Program-made: the position numbers and the translations under genes | Origin: Bacillus sp. AFS029637 | GTDB lineage: Bacteria > Bacillota > Bacilli > Bacillales > Bacillaceae_G | Length of the DNA: 64,000 nt | Reading direction: 5' to 3' | Assembly (NCBI RefSeq): GCF_002584985.1 | Contig: NZ_NUPZ01000010.1 | Span: forward strand, 233,900-297,899 | In this document: positions 1-8,889 of the stretch, piece by piece | Layout of the letters: every line of letters starts with the position of its first letter | How positions within the stretch are numbered: the first letter of the stretch is position 1 | The notes under the pieces: model-generated | The model's input: only the letters and a program-made list of their open reading frames with translations | Told to the model about the DNA's origin: nothing | Database searches by the model: none

Positions 1-1
1 A

Positions 2-238
2 AACGATGACGTGATGATGTATGATTTCTTAAAGCATTATGAAATCCCAACAATTATTATTGCAACGAAGGCCGATAAAATTCCGAAAGGAAAATGGCAA
101 AAGCATTTAAAAGTTGTAAAAGAAACGCTTGCTGTTGAAATTGGTGATGAAATTGTTCTCTTCTCTTCTGAGACAGGACTTGGAAAAGAAGAAGCGTGGA
201 AGGCAATTCATAAAATGACAAAAACAAAAAACGCGTGA
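2..238 (+). CDS. engB: Ribosome biogenesis GTPase YsxC/EngB, C-terminal fragment
   Basis: Partial gene cut by the left edge of the window; the reading frame is open from base 2 to a TGA at 236-238. About 78 codons remain. The NKxD-type guanine-specificity motif is seen as TKAD (in [12 protein letters not shown]), and the G5 loop as SSETG. These are the last two GTP-binding motifs of the YihA/EngB family, which acts in late assembly of the large ribosomal subunit. The stop codon lies inside the terminator hairpin. In B. subtilis this gene directly precedes hemA; here an ohrR-ohr pair sits between them. Family assignment is firm. Confidence 0.93.
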   Translation, partial: NDDVMMYDFLKHYEIPTIIIATKADKIPKGKWQKHLKVVKETLAVEIGDEIVLFSSETGLGKEEAWKAIHKMTKTKNA

Positions 239-257
239 CGAATGTCGCGCGTTTTTT
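226..257. terminator. Bidirectional rho-independent terminator, engB / ohr
   Basis: A 9-bp stem (ACGCGTGAC at 231-239 with GTCGCGCGT at 244-252, one G-T pair, GAAT loop) is flanked by an A run on the left and a T run on the right. It can stop both the plus-strand engB and the minus-strand ohr transcripts. Confidence 0.85.
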
Positions 258-269
258 TCTTTATATATA

Positions 270-686
270 CTAGCGTACATTTAATGTAACTTCAATATTT
301 CCTCTCGTTGCTTTCGAGTACGGACATACACCGTGAGCAGCTTCTACAAGTTCTTGTGCTTCGGCATGAGAAACGCCAGCGACATGTACATCAAGTACAG
401 CAGATAGTCCGAAACCACCATCTGCATCTTTTCCAATCGAAACATGAGCAGTTACTTCTGTACTTTCCACTTTCACACGTTTTGTACGAATGACAAGTTG
501 TAATGCACTATCAAAACAAGCTGCATAACCAGCAGCAAATAGTTGTTCAGGATTTGTTGCCTCTCCACCTGCACCACCTAGTGCTTTTGGCATTTTTACA
601 TCAAGATTTAATATGCCGTCATCGGAGATTACTTTCCCGTTTCTTCCACCTGTTGCTGTTACTGAAGCAGTATATAGTTTATCCAT
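270..686 (-). CDS. ohr: Organic hydroperoxide resistance protein, Ohr/OsmC family
   Basis: 138 aa thiol peroxidase that reduces organic hydroperoxides in the cytoplasm. The two catalytic cysteines are seen at about residues 57 (AAGYAACFDSAL) and 121 (AHGVCPYS), in the spacing usual for Ohr rather than for OsmC; the length also fits Ohr. The ATG has an AAGGGGA site 8 bases upstream, lying in the last codons of ohrR, and only 2 bases separate the two genes, so they are probably co-transcribed and translationally coupled. Regulation by the upstream OhrR is inferred from this arrangement and the operator before ohrR. Confidence 0.95.
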   Translation of the reverse strand: MDKLYTASVTATGGRNGKVISDDGILNLDVKMPKALGGAGGEATNPEQLFAAGYAACFDSALQLVIRTKRVKVESTEVTAHVSIGKDADGGFGLSAVLDVHVAGVSHAEAQELVEAAHGVCPYSKATRGNIEVTLNVR

Positions 687-688
687 GT

Positions 689-1141
689 TTATTCCCCTTT
701 TCTATCATTTACTGTTTTCATTGTTTCAATTAGTTTATTTAATTGAATTAATAAAGAGCGATATTCTTGCTCAGTAATTCCTAAATTTGTAGCCATCGTT
801 GTCGGTAAGGAACAAGCCTTTTCTTTTAAAGCGTTACCTTGTTCTGTTAATTCAATACAAACTTTTCGCTCGTCTTCTTTGGAACGAACACGTTTTACAA
901 GTTGTAATGATTCCATTCGTTTTAACATAGGTGTTAACGTACCAGAATCTAAAAATAGACGTTCTCCAATTTCTTTTACTGTTAGTCCATCTTGCTCCCA
1001 TAGTACGAGTAAAGTAATGTACTGGGGATACGTAATACCCATTTCTTCTAAATATGGTCGATAAAAACGAGTAACCTCTCTAGAACAAGCGTAAATAGAA
1101 AAGCAAAGTTGGTTATCTAGATGCAAAGAGTCCTCTGTCAT
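689..1141 (-). CDS. ohrR: Organic peroxide-sensing MarR-family repressor OhrR
   Basis: 150 aa from the chosen ATG, preceded by AAAGGAG at a 6-base gap; an upstream in-frame ATG at 1169-1171 lies inside the operator and lacks a site. The peroxide-sensing cysteine is in the conserved NQLCF motif (residue 13), with a second cysteine at 19. The tyrosines that surround the reactive thiol in B. subtilis OhrR have counterparts in FYRPYLEEMGITYPQY. A winged helix follows, with LDSGTLTPMLKRME as recognition helix and DERKVCIELT as wing. It represses ohr until the cysteine is oxidised. Unlike B. subtilis, where ohrR is flanked by ohrA and ohrB, here ohrR comes first and ohr second on one strand. Confidence 0.93.
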   Translation of the reverse strand: MTEDSLHLDNQLCFSIYACSREVTRFYRPYLEEMGITYPQYITLLVLWEQDGLTVKEIGERLFLDSGTLTPMLKRMESLQLVKRVRSKEDERKVCIELTEQGNALKEKACSLPTTMATNLGITEQEYRSLLIQLNKLIETMKTVNDRKGE

Positions 1142-1156
1142 ACATAACTCCTTTCT

Positions 1157-1180
1157 AATTAAGTTGTGCACAATTTAATT
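1157..1180. promoter_or_regulatory. OhrR operator
   Basis: Near-perfect inverted repeat: half-sites AATTAAGTTGTG and CACAATTTAATT, one mismatch in 12. It closely resembles the AT-rich OhrR sites of B. subtilis (ACAATTTAATTGT type). It lies just upstream of the ohrR ribosome site, so autorepression of the ohrR-ohr pair is expected. Confidence 0.75.
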
Positions 1181-1181
1181 T

Positions 1182-1557
1182 TGTAAAATCAATATAACGA
1201 AAAAGAAACACAATGTCAAATACATTGTACTTGGAAAGTGAGTGCTACATTTTGGAACAATCATACATATTTTCCTGCATGATGAAAGAAGATAGAAAAG
1301 ATGATGTTATAATGAATATGGAATAGTTTCCATCACTTGATTATGAGGACTTTTTTTGGTAACGTACAAATAGAGTTGTTAATTTATAATCATTATAAAG
1401 TAGGAAGCCTTTTATTAGTTTTATGGAATCTCCTTCATTACATACGGAGAATAATTAAAAAATAACCAGTTGTTCACACGATTGTCAGATTCATAAGAGG
1501 AAAGTTGTATTATGATAGTAGATAAAGTGATAAAACGGGTGAAGGGGGACATGCTGC
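1182..1557. other. Intergenic region, ohrR to hemA (divergent)
   Basis: 376 bases with no supportable gene. It holds the divergent promoters. A TATAAT hexamer is at 1308-1313 without a convincing -35. A perfect Per-type box lies at 1384-1398, and a candidate hemA promoter (TTGTCA at 1482-1487 with overlapping TATTAT/TATGAT at 1508-1516) lies closer to the gene. Confidence 0.6.
1384..1398. promoter_or_regulatory. PerR box upstream of hemA operon
   Basis: TTATAATCATTATAA is an exact match to the 7-1-7 Per box consensus TTATAATnATTATAA; the palindrome extends one more base pair each side. In B. subtilis the hemAXCDBL operon is a known PerR target, so peroxide-responsive haem synthesis is expected here. 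It is about 160 bases before the hemA start. Confidence 0.8.
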
Positions 1558-2892
1558 GTGCATATTCTTGTTGTTAGTGTAAATTATCGAACAGCCCCTG
1601 TAGAATTTCGTGAGAAACTCACATTTCAGGCAGCAGAGCTAGAGCAAGCAATGACTACATTACAAAATCAAAAGAGCGTGTTAGAGAATGTCATTGTATC
1701 AACTTGTAATCGCACTGAGATTTATGCTGTTGTCGATCAATTACACACGGGACGGTATTATATTAAGAAATTTTTAGCTGATTGGTTTCAGCTTGAGATA
1801 GAAGAGGTTGCACCATATTTAACTATTTTTGAACAAGATGGTGCAGTAGATCATTTATTCCGCGTAACGTGCGGTTTAGATTCTATGGTAGTTGGAGAGA
1901 CGCAGATTTTAGGTCAAATAAAAGATAGCTTTTTAGAAGCGCAACAAGTGAAAACAACAGGCACAATTTTTAATGAATTGTTTAAGCAAGTGGTTACGTT
2001 AGCAAAACGTGCGCACTCAGAAACGACAATTGGTGAAAGTGCGATGTCTGTTAGTTATGCTGCTGTTGAGCTCGGAAAGAAAATATTTGGTGAGTTAACA
2101 GACTGTCATGTGCTTATTCTTGGTGCTGGTAAAATGGGTGAACTTGCGCTGCAAAACTTATACGGAAGTGGCGCTCGTAAAGTAACTGTCATGAATAGAA
2201 CGCTATCGAAAGCGGAAGTAATGGCTGAGAAGTATATGGGACATGCAAAACCTTTAAGTGAATTGCAATGTGCGTTATTAGAAGCAGATATTTTAATTAG
2301 TTCAACTGGTGCATCGGAGTATGTCATTACGAAAGAGATGATGACAAAGGTAGAGAAAATGCGCTCTGGTCGTCCATTATTTATGGTTGATATTGCAGTG
2401 CCACGTGATATTGATCCTGCAATTGATGAGTTAGAAGGTTCTTTCTTATATGATATCGATGATTTGCAAGGAGTAGTTGAAGCAAACCGTGCTGAGCGTT
2501 TGAAAGAAGCGGAGAAAATTCAATTTATGATTGAAGAGGAAATGGTTTTATTTAAAACGTGGTTAAGTACACTTGGCGTTGTTCCGTTAATATCGGCTCT
2601 CCGTGATAAAGCACTTGCTATTCAAAGTGAAACGATGGAAAGCCTTGAAAGGAAAATACCAAATCTTAGTGACCGTGAGAAAAAAGTAATTAGTAAGCAC
2701 ACGAAAAGTATCATTAACCAATTATTAAAAGACCCAATTCTAGTAGCGAAAGAAATAGCTGCTGAAGATGGGGCGACAGAAAAACTCGCTTTATTTGCAA
2801 AGATTTTTGATTTAGAAATGGAAGAAGTAGAGAGTCGTGCGGAAGAAGTAAAACATAAAAGAGCGTGGACACCATCCGTTCCATCTTTATAA
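1558..2892 (+). CDS. hemA: Glutamyl-tRNA reductase
   Basis: 444 aa. It reduces glutamyl-tRNA to glutamate-1-semialdehyde with NADPH, the first step of C5 tetrapyrrole synthesis. The catalytic cysteine is exactly residue 50 in [11 protein letters not shown]; the NADPH-binding Rossmann motif GAGKMG is at 189-194; the C-terminal helical dimerisation domain follows. Start is GTG with AAGGGGG 9 bases upstream; the ATG at 1551 is in another frame. First gene of hemAXCDBL. Control by PerR is suggested by the box at 1384-1398; haem control of HemA level through HemX is known in B. subtilis but not visible in sequence. Confidence 0.97.
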   Translation: MHILVVSVNYRTAPVEFREKLTFQAAELEQAMTTLQNQKSVLENVIVSTCNRTEIYAVVDQLHTGRYYIKKFLADWFQLEIEEVAPYLTIFEQDGAVDHLFRVTCGLDSMVVGETQILGQIKDSFLEAQQVKTTGTIFNELFKQVVTLAKRAHSETTIGESAMSVSYAAVELGKKIFGELTDCHVLILGAGKMGELALQNLYGSGARKVTVMNRTLSKAEVMAEKYMGHAKPLSELQCALLEADILISSTGASEYVITKEMMTKVEKMRSGRPLFMVDIAVPRDIDPAIDELEGSFLYDIDDLQGVVEANRAERLKEAEKIQFMIEEEMVLFKTWLSTLGVVPLISALRDKALAIQSETMESLERKIPNLSDREKKVISKHTKSIINQLLKDPILVAKEIAAEDGATEKLALFAKIFDLEMEEVESRAEEVKHKRAWTPSVPSL

Positions 2893-2909
2893 TTTGGAAG
2901 GATGATCGG

Positions 2910-3743
2910 ATGAGTTTTTTAAATAACAGCATTATTTATCATATTGCAATTATTTTATATGCTTGCAGCATTAGCTTATATTTTATAGATTATTTCCAAA
3001 GTAACCGAAAGGCGAACCGATTTGCTTTTTGGTTACTTTCGATTGTATGGGTTCTGCAGTCTATTTTTATGCTGCTTCGGGCTACAGATTCAGAAACAAA
3101 CCCTATTTTAACTTTATTATCAGGGATTTATTTTTATGTTTGGTTATTGATTACGATGTCGTTAGTCATTAACCGATTTATGCGCGTGGACTTTTTAGTC
3201 TTTTTTACAAATGTTGTAGCATTTGGCGTAAGCGCTTTTTCTATTTTTACACCGCTCGGAAAGATGTCGCCAGTACTTGCAGAGCAATTAGTTTCAGAAC
3301 TTGTATACGTGCATGTCGGTATGGCTATTACTTCTTATGCCACGTTTACTGTATCGTTTATTTTTTCTATTATGTATTTATTGCAATATCGCCTATTAAA
3401 AAAGAAAAAGTGGAATGCGAGATTAAGAAGGTTAGGGAATTTACCAAAGCTCGAATCTACGTCTTACGGATTAAATTTATTTTCTGTTCCGTTTTTCTTA
3501 TTAGCGATTTTATTAGGATGCATATGGGGATATACAAAATTGGACAATTTTCATTGGTATGATACGAAAGTAATCGGATCTTTTGTCGTTTTATTTGTAT
3601 ATTGCGCAGGTTTATATTTACGAGCGGCAGACGTGTTGCAAGGGAAGAAAATTGTACTGTGGAATATCGGGGCATTTCTCGTAATGCTAGTTAACATTTT
3701 TCTATTAAGTAGTTTATCTAATTTCCACTTTTGGTATTTATAA
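2910..3743 (+). CDS. hemX: HemX, cytochrome c assembly-like membrane protein
   Basis: 277 aa, about eight hydrophobic segments along its length, in the CcsA/ResC-type cytochrome c assembly fold family. In B. subtilis HemX lowers the cellular amount of HemA. The ATG at 2910 has GGAAGG 8 bases upstream; an in-frame ATG at 2865 lies inside hemA and was not chosen. It follows hemA by 17 bases and precedes hemC by 15, in the same order as in B. subtilis. No catalytic motif is visible; the function rests on family and context. Confidence 0.9.
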   Translation: MSFLNNSIIYHIAIILYACSISLYFIDYFQSNRKANRFAFWLLSIVWVLQSIFMLLRATDSETNPILTLLSGIYFYVWLLITMSLVINRFMRVDFLVFFTNVVAFGVSAFSIFTPLGKMSPVLAEQLVSELVYVHVGMAITSYATFTVSFIFSIMYLLQYRLLKKKKWNARLRRLGNLPKLESTSYGLNLFSVPFFLLAILLGCIWGYTKLDNFHWYDTKVIGSFVVLFVYCAGLYLRAADVLQGKKIVLWNIGAFLVMLVNIFLLSSLSNFHFWYL

Positions 3744-3758
3744 TGAGGAGAGAGAATT

Positions 3759-4688
3759 ATGCGCAAAATTATTGTAGGTTCACGAAAGAGTAAACTAGCA
3801 TTAACACAAACAAATTGGTTTATCGATCAGTTAAAAGCGCTAGGCTTACCATATGAATTTGAAGTGAAAGAAATCGTCACAAAAGGTGATGTTATTTTAG
3901 ATGTTACGCTTTCAAAAGTAGGCGGAAAAGGTTTATTTGTAAAGGAAATTGAACATGCGTTACTTACGAAAGAAATCGATATGGCTGTACATAGTATGAA
4001 AGATATGCCAGCCGTACTTCCAGAAGGATTGATGATCGGTTGTACACCAAAGCGTGTTGACCCTCGCGATGCTTTTATTTCTAAAAATGGAGAATCATTT
4101 AAAGACTTAGCAGAGGGTGCGATTTTAGGGACGAGTAGTTTGAGACGTAGTGCACAATTGTTAGCCGCGAGACCAGATTTACAAGTGAAGTGGATTCGTG
4201 GAAATATTGATACACGCTTACGTAAGTTAAAAGATGAAGATTACGATGCAATTATTTTAGCGACAGCTGGATTACAGAGAATGGGCTGGGACGGGGAAGT
4301 TATTACAGAACATTTAGATGAAACGCTATGTGTACCAGCTGTAGGGCAAGGGGCATTAGCGATTGAATGTCGTGAGGACGATAAGGATTTACTGCAGTTG
4401 TTAGCGCATATGAATGATGCCGTAACAGAGAGAACAGTAGCAGCAGAGCGAGTATTTCTTCATAAACTTGAAGGTGGATGCCAAGTTCCAATCGCTGGAT
4501 ACGCAACGCTTACAGAAAACGATGCAATTGAATTAACAGCTCTTGTCGGTTCTATGGATGGCTCTGTTTTATTGAAAGAGACAGTAGCAGGCACTGATCC
4601 AGTGGAAGTAGGATTAGAGGCGGCGGACCGTTTAATTAAACAAGGCGCAAAAGAACTCATTCTTGCTGCAAATAAGGGGCAACAATAA
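3759..4688 (+). CDS. hemC: Porphobilinogen deaminase (hydroxymethylbilane synthase)
   Basis: 309 aa. It polymerises four porphobilinogens to hydroxymethylbilane. The dipyrromethane cofactor cysteine is residue 241 in [13 protein letters not shown]; the substrate-binding arginines and lysines are in [16 protein letters not shown] and [10 protein letters not shown] (residues about 52-131). GAGGAG lies 8 bases before the ATG. The stop is 2 bases before hemD, whose ribosome site lies inside hemC, which suggests coupling. Confidence 0.97.
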   Translation: MRKIIVGSRKSKLALTQTNWFIDQLKALGLPYEFEVKEIVTKGDVILDVTLSKVGGKGLFVKEIEHALLTKEIDMAVHSMKDMPAVLPEGLMIGCTPKRVDPRDAFISKNGESFKDLAEGAILGTSSLRRSAQLLAARPDLQVKWIRGNIDTRLRKLKDEDYDAIILATAGLQRMGWDGEVITEHLDETLCVPAVGQGALAIECREDDKDLLQLLAHMNDAVTERTVAAERVFLHKLEGGCQVPIAGYATLTENDAIELTALVGSMDGSVLLKETVAGTDPVEVGLEAADRLIKQGAKELILAANKGQQ

Positions 4689-4690
4689 AT

Positions 4691-5443
4691 ATGAACGCTC
4701 TCGCTGGTAAAACGGTATTGATTACACGTGCCCAGCATCAAGCGAAACAAATGAGTGTGGCGGTAAAAGAAAAGAGCGGAATTCCATTGGAAATTCCGCT
4801 TTTGCGTATGGAAGGTATGTCTTCTAGGCAAATTCAACATATAGCAGAGCAACTACATTCGTATGACTGGGTTATTTTTACGAGTAAAAATGGTGTAGCT
4901 TTTTTTCTAGATAGTTTGAGAAAGAAAATCCCAGCAGCGATTAAAATTGCTGCTGTCGGTGTGAAAACAAAGCTAGAGTTAGAAAAACGAGGTTATAAAG
5001 TAGACTTTGTACCAACATCATTTGTTGCAGAAGTATTTGCAGAAGAGTTTATCAAAAAACTAAGTGGAAACGAGCGTATTTTATTTCCGAAAGGGAATTT
5101 AGCACGGGATGTAATTCCAGTTACACTTCGAGGAATTGGTATTTCTCTAGATGAATTAATCGTATATGGTACGAAAGAAAATGTAGAGAAAAAGCGAGCG
5201 CTTATAGAAGCATTAGAAGTAGGGAAAGTTGACATTATTACATTTACGAGTCCTTCAACTGTTACTAGCTTTGTTCGTTTACTTGAGGGCACAAACTGGA
5301 GAGAATGGACAAAAAAATGTACAATTGCTTGTATAGGTCCTATTACGGAAAAAGAGGCGAGTCTTTATTTTCCGCATGTTATTGTGCCGAAAGAGTACAC
5401 TGTAGAAGCATTGCTACAATGCATTTGTGAATCTATAAAATAA
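4691..5443 (+). CDS. hemD: Uroporphyrinogen-III synthase
   Basis: 250 aa, the usual length for this poorly conserved enzyme, which cyclises hydroxymethylbilane with inversion of ring D. Two alpha/beta domains are expected; visible family marks are ITRAQHQAK near the N-terminus, DWVIFTSKNGV at about 57-67, and FTSPSTVTSF plus IACIGPITEKEA in the second half. Position between hemC and hemB fixes the assignment. AAGGGG lies 11 bases before the ATG inside hemC. Confidence 0.93.
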   Translation: MNALAGKTVLITRAQHQAKQMSVAVKEKSGIPLEIPLLRMEGMSSRQIQHIAEQLHSYDWVIFTSKNGVAFFLDSLRKKIPAAIKIAAVGVKTKLELEKRGYKVDFVPTSFVAEVFAEEFIKKLSGNERILFPKGNLARDVIPVTLRGIGISLDELIVYGTKENVEKKRALIEALEVGKVDIITFTSPSTVTSFVRLLEGTNWREWTKKCTIACIGPITEKEASLYFPHVIVPKEYTVEALLQCICESIK

Positions 5444-5463
5444 AAGAATGGGGATAGAAATCT

Positions 5464-6453
5464 ATGAACTCTTTACAATTTAATCGTCATCGTCGCTTAA
5501 GACAAAGCGGTAATATGCGTGCGCTTGTGCGTGAAACGTTTTTACATACGGAAGATTTTATTTACCCTATTTTTGTATTAGAAGGTGAAAATGTTCGCAA
5601 TGAAGTTCCTTCTATGCCAGGCGTATATCAAATGTCTTTAGATTTATTGCAAGCTGAAATGCAAGAAGTTGTTGATTTAGGTATTCGTTCTGTTATTGTA
5701 TTTGGTTTACCTGCTGAAAAGGATGAAGTTGGATCATCAGCATATTGTGATCACGGAATTGTACAACGTGCAATTAAGCAAATTAAAGGTGAGTTCCCTG
5801 AATTAGTAGTAGTTGCGGATACATGTTTATGTCAATTCACAAGTCACGGTCATTGCGGTGTAATTGAAGATGGGATTATTTTAAATGATGAGTCTCTTGC
5901 AGTTCTTGCGAAAACAGCTGTAAGCCAAGCGAAAGCAGGAGCGGACATTATTGCGCCATCAAACATGATGGACGGATTCGTAACAGCAATTCGTCATGCA
6001 TTAGATGAAAATGGTTTTGGACACGTACCAGTTATGTCATATGCTGTGAAGTATTCATCAGCGTTTTATGGACCATTCCGTGATGCTGCGCACGGTGCAC
6101 CGCAATTTGGTGACCGTAAAACATATCAAATGGACCCAGCAAACCGTATGGAAGCATTCCGTGAAGCAGAATCAGATGTAATGGAAGGGGCAGACTTCTT
6201 AATTGTAAAGCCAGCTCTTTCTTACTTAGATATCGTTCGTGATGTGAAAAATAACTTTAACTTACCAGTGGTTGCTTATAACGTGAGTGGTGAATATTCG
6301 ATGATCAAAGCGGCAGCGCAAAATGGTTGGATTAATGAAAAAGAAGTTGTACTTGAAAAGTTAATTAGCATGAAACGCGCAGGAGCAGATTTAATTATTA
6401 CGTATCATGCGAAGGATGCAGCAAGATGGTTACAAGAAGGAGGCGCTAAATAA
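5464..6453 (+). CDS. hemB: Delta-aminolevulinic acid dehydratase (porphobilinogen synthase)
   Basis: 329 aa. It condenses two 5-aminolevulinates to porphobilinogen. Zinc-type active-site cysteines are at 121, 123 and 131 ([15 protein letters not shown]), so this is the zinc form rather than the aspartate/magnesium form. Schiff-base lysines are at about 196 ([14 protein letters not shown]) and 249 (LIVKPALSY). The stop TAA and the hemL ATG share one base (TAATG), so the two are translationally coupled. Confidence 0.97.
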   Translation: MNSLQFNRHRRLRQSGNMRALVRETFLHTEDFIYPIFVLEGENVRNEVPSMPGVYQMSLDLLQAEMQEVVDLGIRSVIVFGLPAEKDEVGSSAYCDHGIVQRAIKQIKGEFPELVVVADTCLCQFTSHGHCGVIEDGIILNDESLAVLAKTAVSQAKAGADIIAPSNMMDGFVTAIRHALDENGFGHVPVMSYAVKYSSAFYGPFRDAAHGAPQFGDRKTYQMDPANRMEAFREAESDVMEGADFLIVKPALSYLDIVRDVKNNFNLPVVAYNVSGEYSMIKAAAQNGWINEKEVVLEKLISMKRAGADLIITYHAKDAARWLQEGGAK

Positions 6454-7742
6454 TGAAAAAGTTTGATAAGTCGATTGCGGCGTTTGAAGAAGCTCAAGAT
6501 TTAATGCCGGGCGGCGTAAACAGCCCTGTTCGTGCTTTTAAATCTGTCGGTATGAATCCGTTATTTATGGAGCGCGGAAAAGGTTCTAAAGTATATGATA
6601 TCGATGGAAATGAATACATCGATTACGTATTATCATGGGGACCTTTAATTCATGGTCATGCAAATGATCAAGTTGTTGAAGCGTTAAAATCTGTTGCTGA
6701 AAGAGGGACAAGCTTCGGTGCACCAACAGAAATTGAAAATAAATTAGCGAAACTTGTTATTGAGCGCGTACCATCAATTGAGATTGTACGTATGGTTAAC
6801 TCTGGAACAGAGGCGACAATGAGTGCGCTACGTTTAGCTCGTGGTTATACAGGTCGTAATAAGATTTTGAAATTCATCGGCTGCTACCACGGTCATGGAG
6901 ATTCGTTATTAATTAAAGCGGGTTCTGGTGTGGCGACACTAGGTTTACCAGATAGCCCTGGTGTACCAGAAGGTGTAGCACAAAATACGATTACAGTAGC
7001 GTATAACGATTTAGAAAGTGTGAAATACGCTTTCGAACAATTTGGTGATGATATTGCTTGTGTAATTGTAGAACCAGTGGCAGGAAATATGGGCGTTGTT
7101 CCTCCTCAGCCAGGATTTTTAGAAGGACTTCGTGAAGTGACAGAGCAAAACGGTTCATTACTTATTTTTGATGAAGTAATGACAGGATTCCGAGTTGCTT
7201 ACAATTGTGGACAAGGTTACTACGGTGTAACACCTGATTTAACTTGTTTAGGTAAAGTAATCGGTGGTGGCTTACCGGTAGGAGCATACGGTGGTAAAGC
7301 AGAAATTATGCGCCAAGTTGCACCGAGCGGACCGATTTACCAAGCTGGTACTTTATCAGGTAATCCACTTGCAATGGCAGCAGGTTATGAAACGTTAGTA
7401 CAGTTAACGCCAGAATCATATGTAGAATTTGAGCGTAAAGCCGAAATGTTAGAAGCTGGATTACGTAAAGCGGCGGAAAAACATGGCATTCCTCATCATA
7501 TTAATCGTGCGGGTTCTATGATTGGTATTTTCTTTACAGATGAGCCAGTTATTAATTATGAGGCAGCAAAATCTTCAAACTTACAATTCTTTGCAGCTTA
7601 CTATCGTGAAATGGTAGAACAAGGTGTATTCTTACCGCCATCTCAATTCGAAGGGTTATTCTTATCGACAGCGCATAGTGATGCTGATATTGAAGCGACG
7701 ATTGCAGCGGCTGAAATTGCAATGTCAAAATTAAAAGCATAA
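6453..7742 (+). CDS. hemL: Glutamate-1-semialdehyde 2,1-aminomutase
   Basis: 429 aa class-III aminotransferase-fold enzyme that makes 5-aminolevulinate from glutamate-1-semialdehyde. The PLP lysine is residue 268 in [17 protein letters not shown]; the PLP-binding aspartate is in [12 protein letters not shown] (about 236-247); the gating loop [16 protein letters not shown] is present. AAGGAGG lies 9 bases before the ATG. The operon order is transcriptional, not biochemical: hemA and hemL, the first two steps, sit at opposite ends. A strong terminator follows. Confidence 0.97.
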   Translation: MKKFDKSIAAFEEAQDLMPGGVNSPVRAFKSVGMNPLFMERGKGSKVYDIDGNEYIDYVLSWGPLIHGHANDQVVEALKSVAERGTSFGAPTEIENKLAKLVIERVPSIEIVRMVNSGTEATMSALRLARGYTGRNKILKFIGCYHGHGDSLLIKAGSGVATLGLPDSPGVPEGVAQNTITVAYNDLESVKYAFEQFGDDIACVIVEPVAGNMGVVPPQPGFLEGLREVTEQNGSLLIFDEVMTGFRVAYNCGQGYYGVTPDLTCLGKVIGGGLPVGAYGGKAEIMRQVAPSGPIYQAGTLSGNPLAMAAGYETLVQLTPESYVEFERKAEMLEAGLRKAAEKHGIPHHINRAGSMIGIFFTDEPVINYEAAKSSNLQFFAAYYREMVEQGVFLPPSQFEGLFLSTAHSDADIEATIAAAEIAMSKLKA

Positions 7743-7752
7743 TGTATGAAAG

Positions 7753-7786
7753 AAAATCGCTCTCCATAAGGGGAGCGATTTTTTTA
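7753..7786 (+). terminator. Rho-independent terminator of hem operon
   Basis: Stem AAAATCGCTCTCC / GGGGAGCGATTTT with a short ATAA loop, followed by a T run. Ends hemAXCDBL. Confidence 0.88.
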
Positions 7787-7816
7787 TTCATAAAGTAGGC
7801 TTTCGAAACATAAATC
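7787..7816 (+). promoter_or_regulatory. Candidate sigma-E promoter of spoVID
   Basis: TTCATAAA at 7787-7794 and CATAAATC at 7809-7816, 14 bases apart, resemble the sigma-E -35 (TCATATT type) and -10 (CATACAAT type) elements. spoVID of B. subtilis is sigma-E dependent. The match is partial and the element touches the upstream terminator. Confidence 0.35.
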
Positions 7817-7850
7817 TGTAATGACATATAGTTTGGGAGGGGGAAAAGAA

Positions 7851-8828
7851 GTGACAACAGATCATTCATTACGATTCTCATTAAAAGAATCTGTTTGGTT
7901 CCAAAAAGGACAGGAAGTCGAAGAACTTTTGTCAATTTCGTTAGATCCAGACGTTGAAATAGAAGAGCTTGATCATGAAGTTATCGTGAGAGGGCAATTA
8001 GATTTAACGGGAGAGTATGTCGCACGGCAAGATGATTCAGCTTATTCATTAAGAGAACTATCGCCAGCAAAGTCAATTGATTATGTAGAAACAAGGGAAG
8101 ATGGGGTTAATGAACTTGTTCATTCCTTCCCGCTTGAAATATCAATACCAAGAAACCGGGTGAAAGTAATTGAAGAACTATTTGTATCAATCGAGGAATT
8201 TGATTATGAATTAAAGGAAAATGGTTGCTTACAATTACTAGCGGATATATCTATTACAGGTTTATGTGATGAGGAAAGAATCGAGGATGAAGAGGAAGAA
8301 CCGGTGTATGCGGAGTTAGAAGAAGATGATACAGCACAAGAGGAGGAAAATAGACCTACGCCGCATGTAGAAGAACCAGCCTATAAGGAATCGGATGAGT
8401 GGGAAGATTATGCATTTGAACCGTTCCAGCTAGAAGAAAGAAAAGAGCAAGAAGTAGAGGAAGAGGAAATAGAAGAACATGAATTTGCAGGGCGTGAAGA
8501 GGAGAAAGAAATAACGCCGCAATTTGAATTGTTCGGACGAAAAGATTTCAAGAAAGAAAAAGCGAAAAAGCAGGAAGAGCAAGAAGAAGTGTACTCACAG
8601 AGAGATGAGAATGCACTTTATTTAACGAAATTATTTACGAAAGAACCGGAAGAAGAATTTACAAAGTTAAGAATGTATTTCGTGCAAGAAGGAGATACAA
8701 TCGAATCTGTTGCAGAACGTTATGAAACGTCTGTACAGAACTTGTACCGTGTCAACCAAACAGAAGATATATATTTAACTGAGGGACAAATTATTTATAT
8801 TCCGGTTTCAAGAGCGAAGGCAAAATAA
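7851..8828 (+). CDS. spoVID: Stage VI sporulation protein D (spore coat morphogen)
   Basis: 325 aa from the GTG at 7851, which has AGGGGG 7 bases upstream; an in-frame ATG at 7821 has no good site. The N-terminal part (to about 140) is the SpoVID-like region (LRFSLKESVWFQKG near the start), the middle is a very acidic, Glu-rich low-complexity stretch (about 140-265), and the C-terminus carries a LysM-like domain (YFVQEGDTIESVAERYETS, about 279-320). SpoVID drives coat encasement with SpoIVA and binds SafA, which is also in this window. It is much shorter than B. subtilis SpoVID (about 575 aa), mainly in the acidic middle. Confidence 0.92.
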   Translation: MTTDHSLRFSLKESVWFQKGQEVEELLSISLDPDVEIEELDHEVIVRGQLDLTGEYVARQDDSAYSLRELSPAKSIDYVETREDGVNELVHSFPLEISIPRNRVKVIEELFVSIEEFDYELKENGCLQLLADISITGLCDEERIEDEEEEPVYAELEEDDTAQEEENRPTPHVEEPAYKESDEWEDYAFEPFQLEERKEQEVEEEEIEEHEFAGREEEKEITPQFELFGRKDFKKEKAKKQEEQEEVYSQRDENALYLTKLFTKEPEEEFTKLRMYFVQEGDTIESVAERYETSVQNLYRVNQTEDIYLTEGQIIYIPVSRAKAK

Positions 8829-8889
8829 GGGGGAAGAGTTTCCCCTTATTTTCCTAGAGGTTATGCTTTGAATAGAAAGGGTTATTCGT

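Noticed and set aside
4460-4852. 130-codon minus-strand open frame over the hemC-hemD junction
   Set aside because: Shadow of two firmly identified genes; no start signal.
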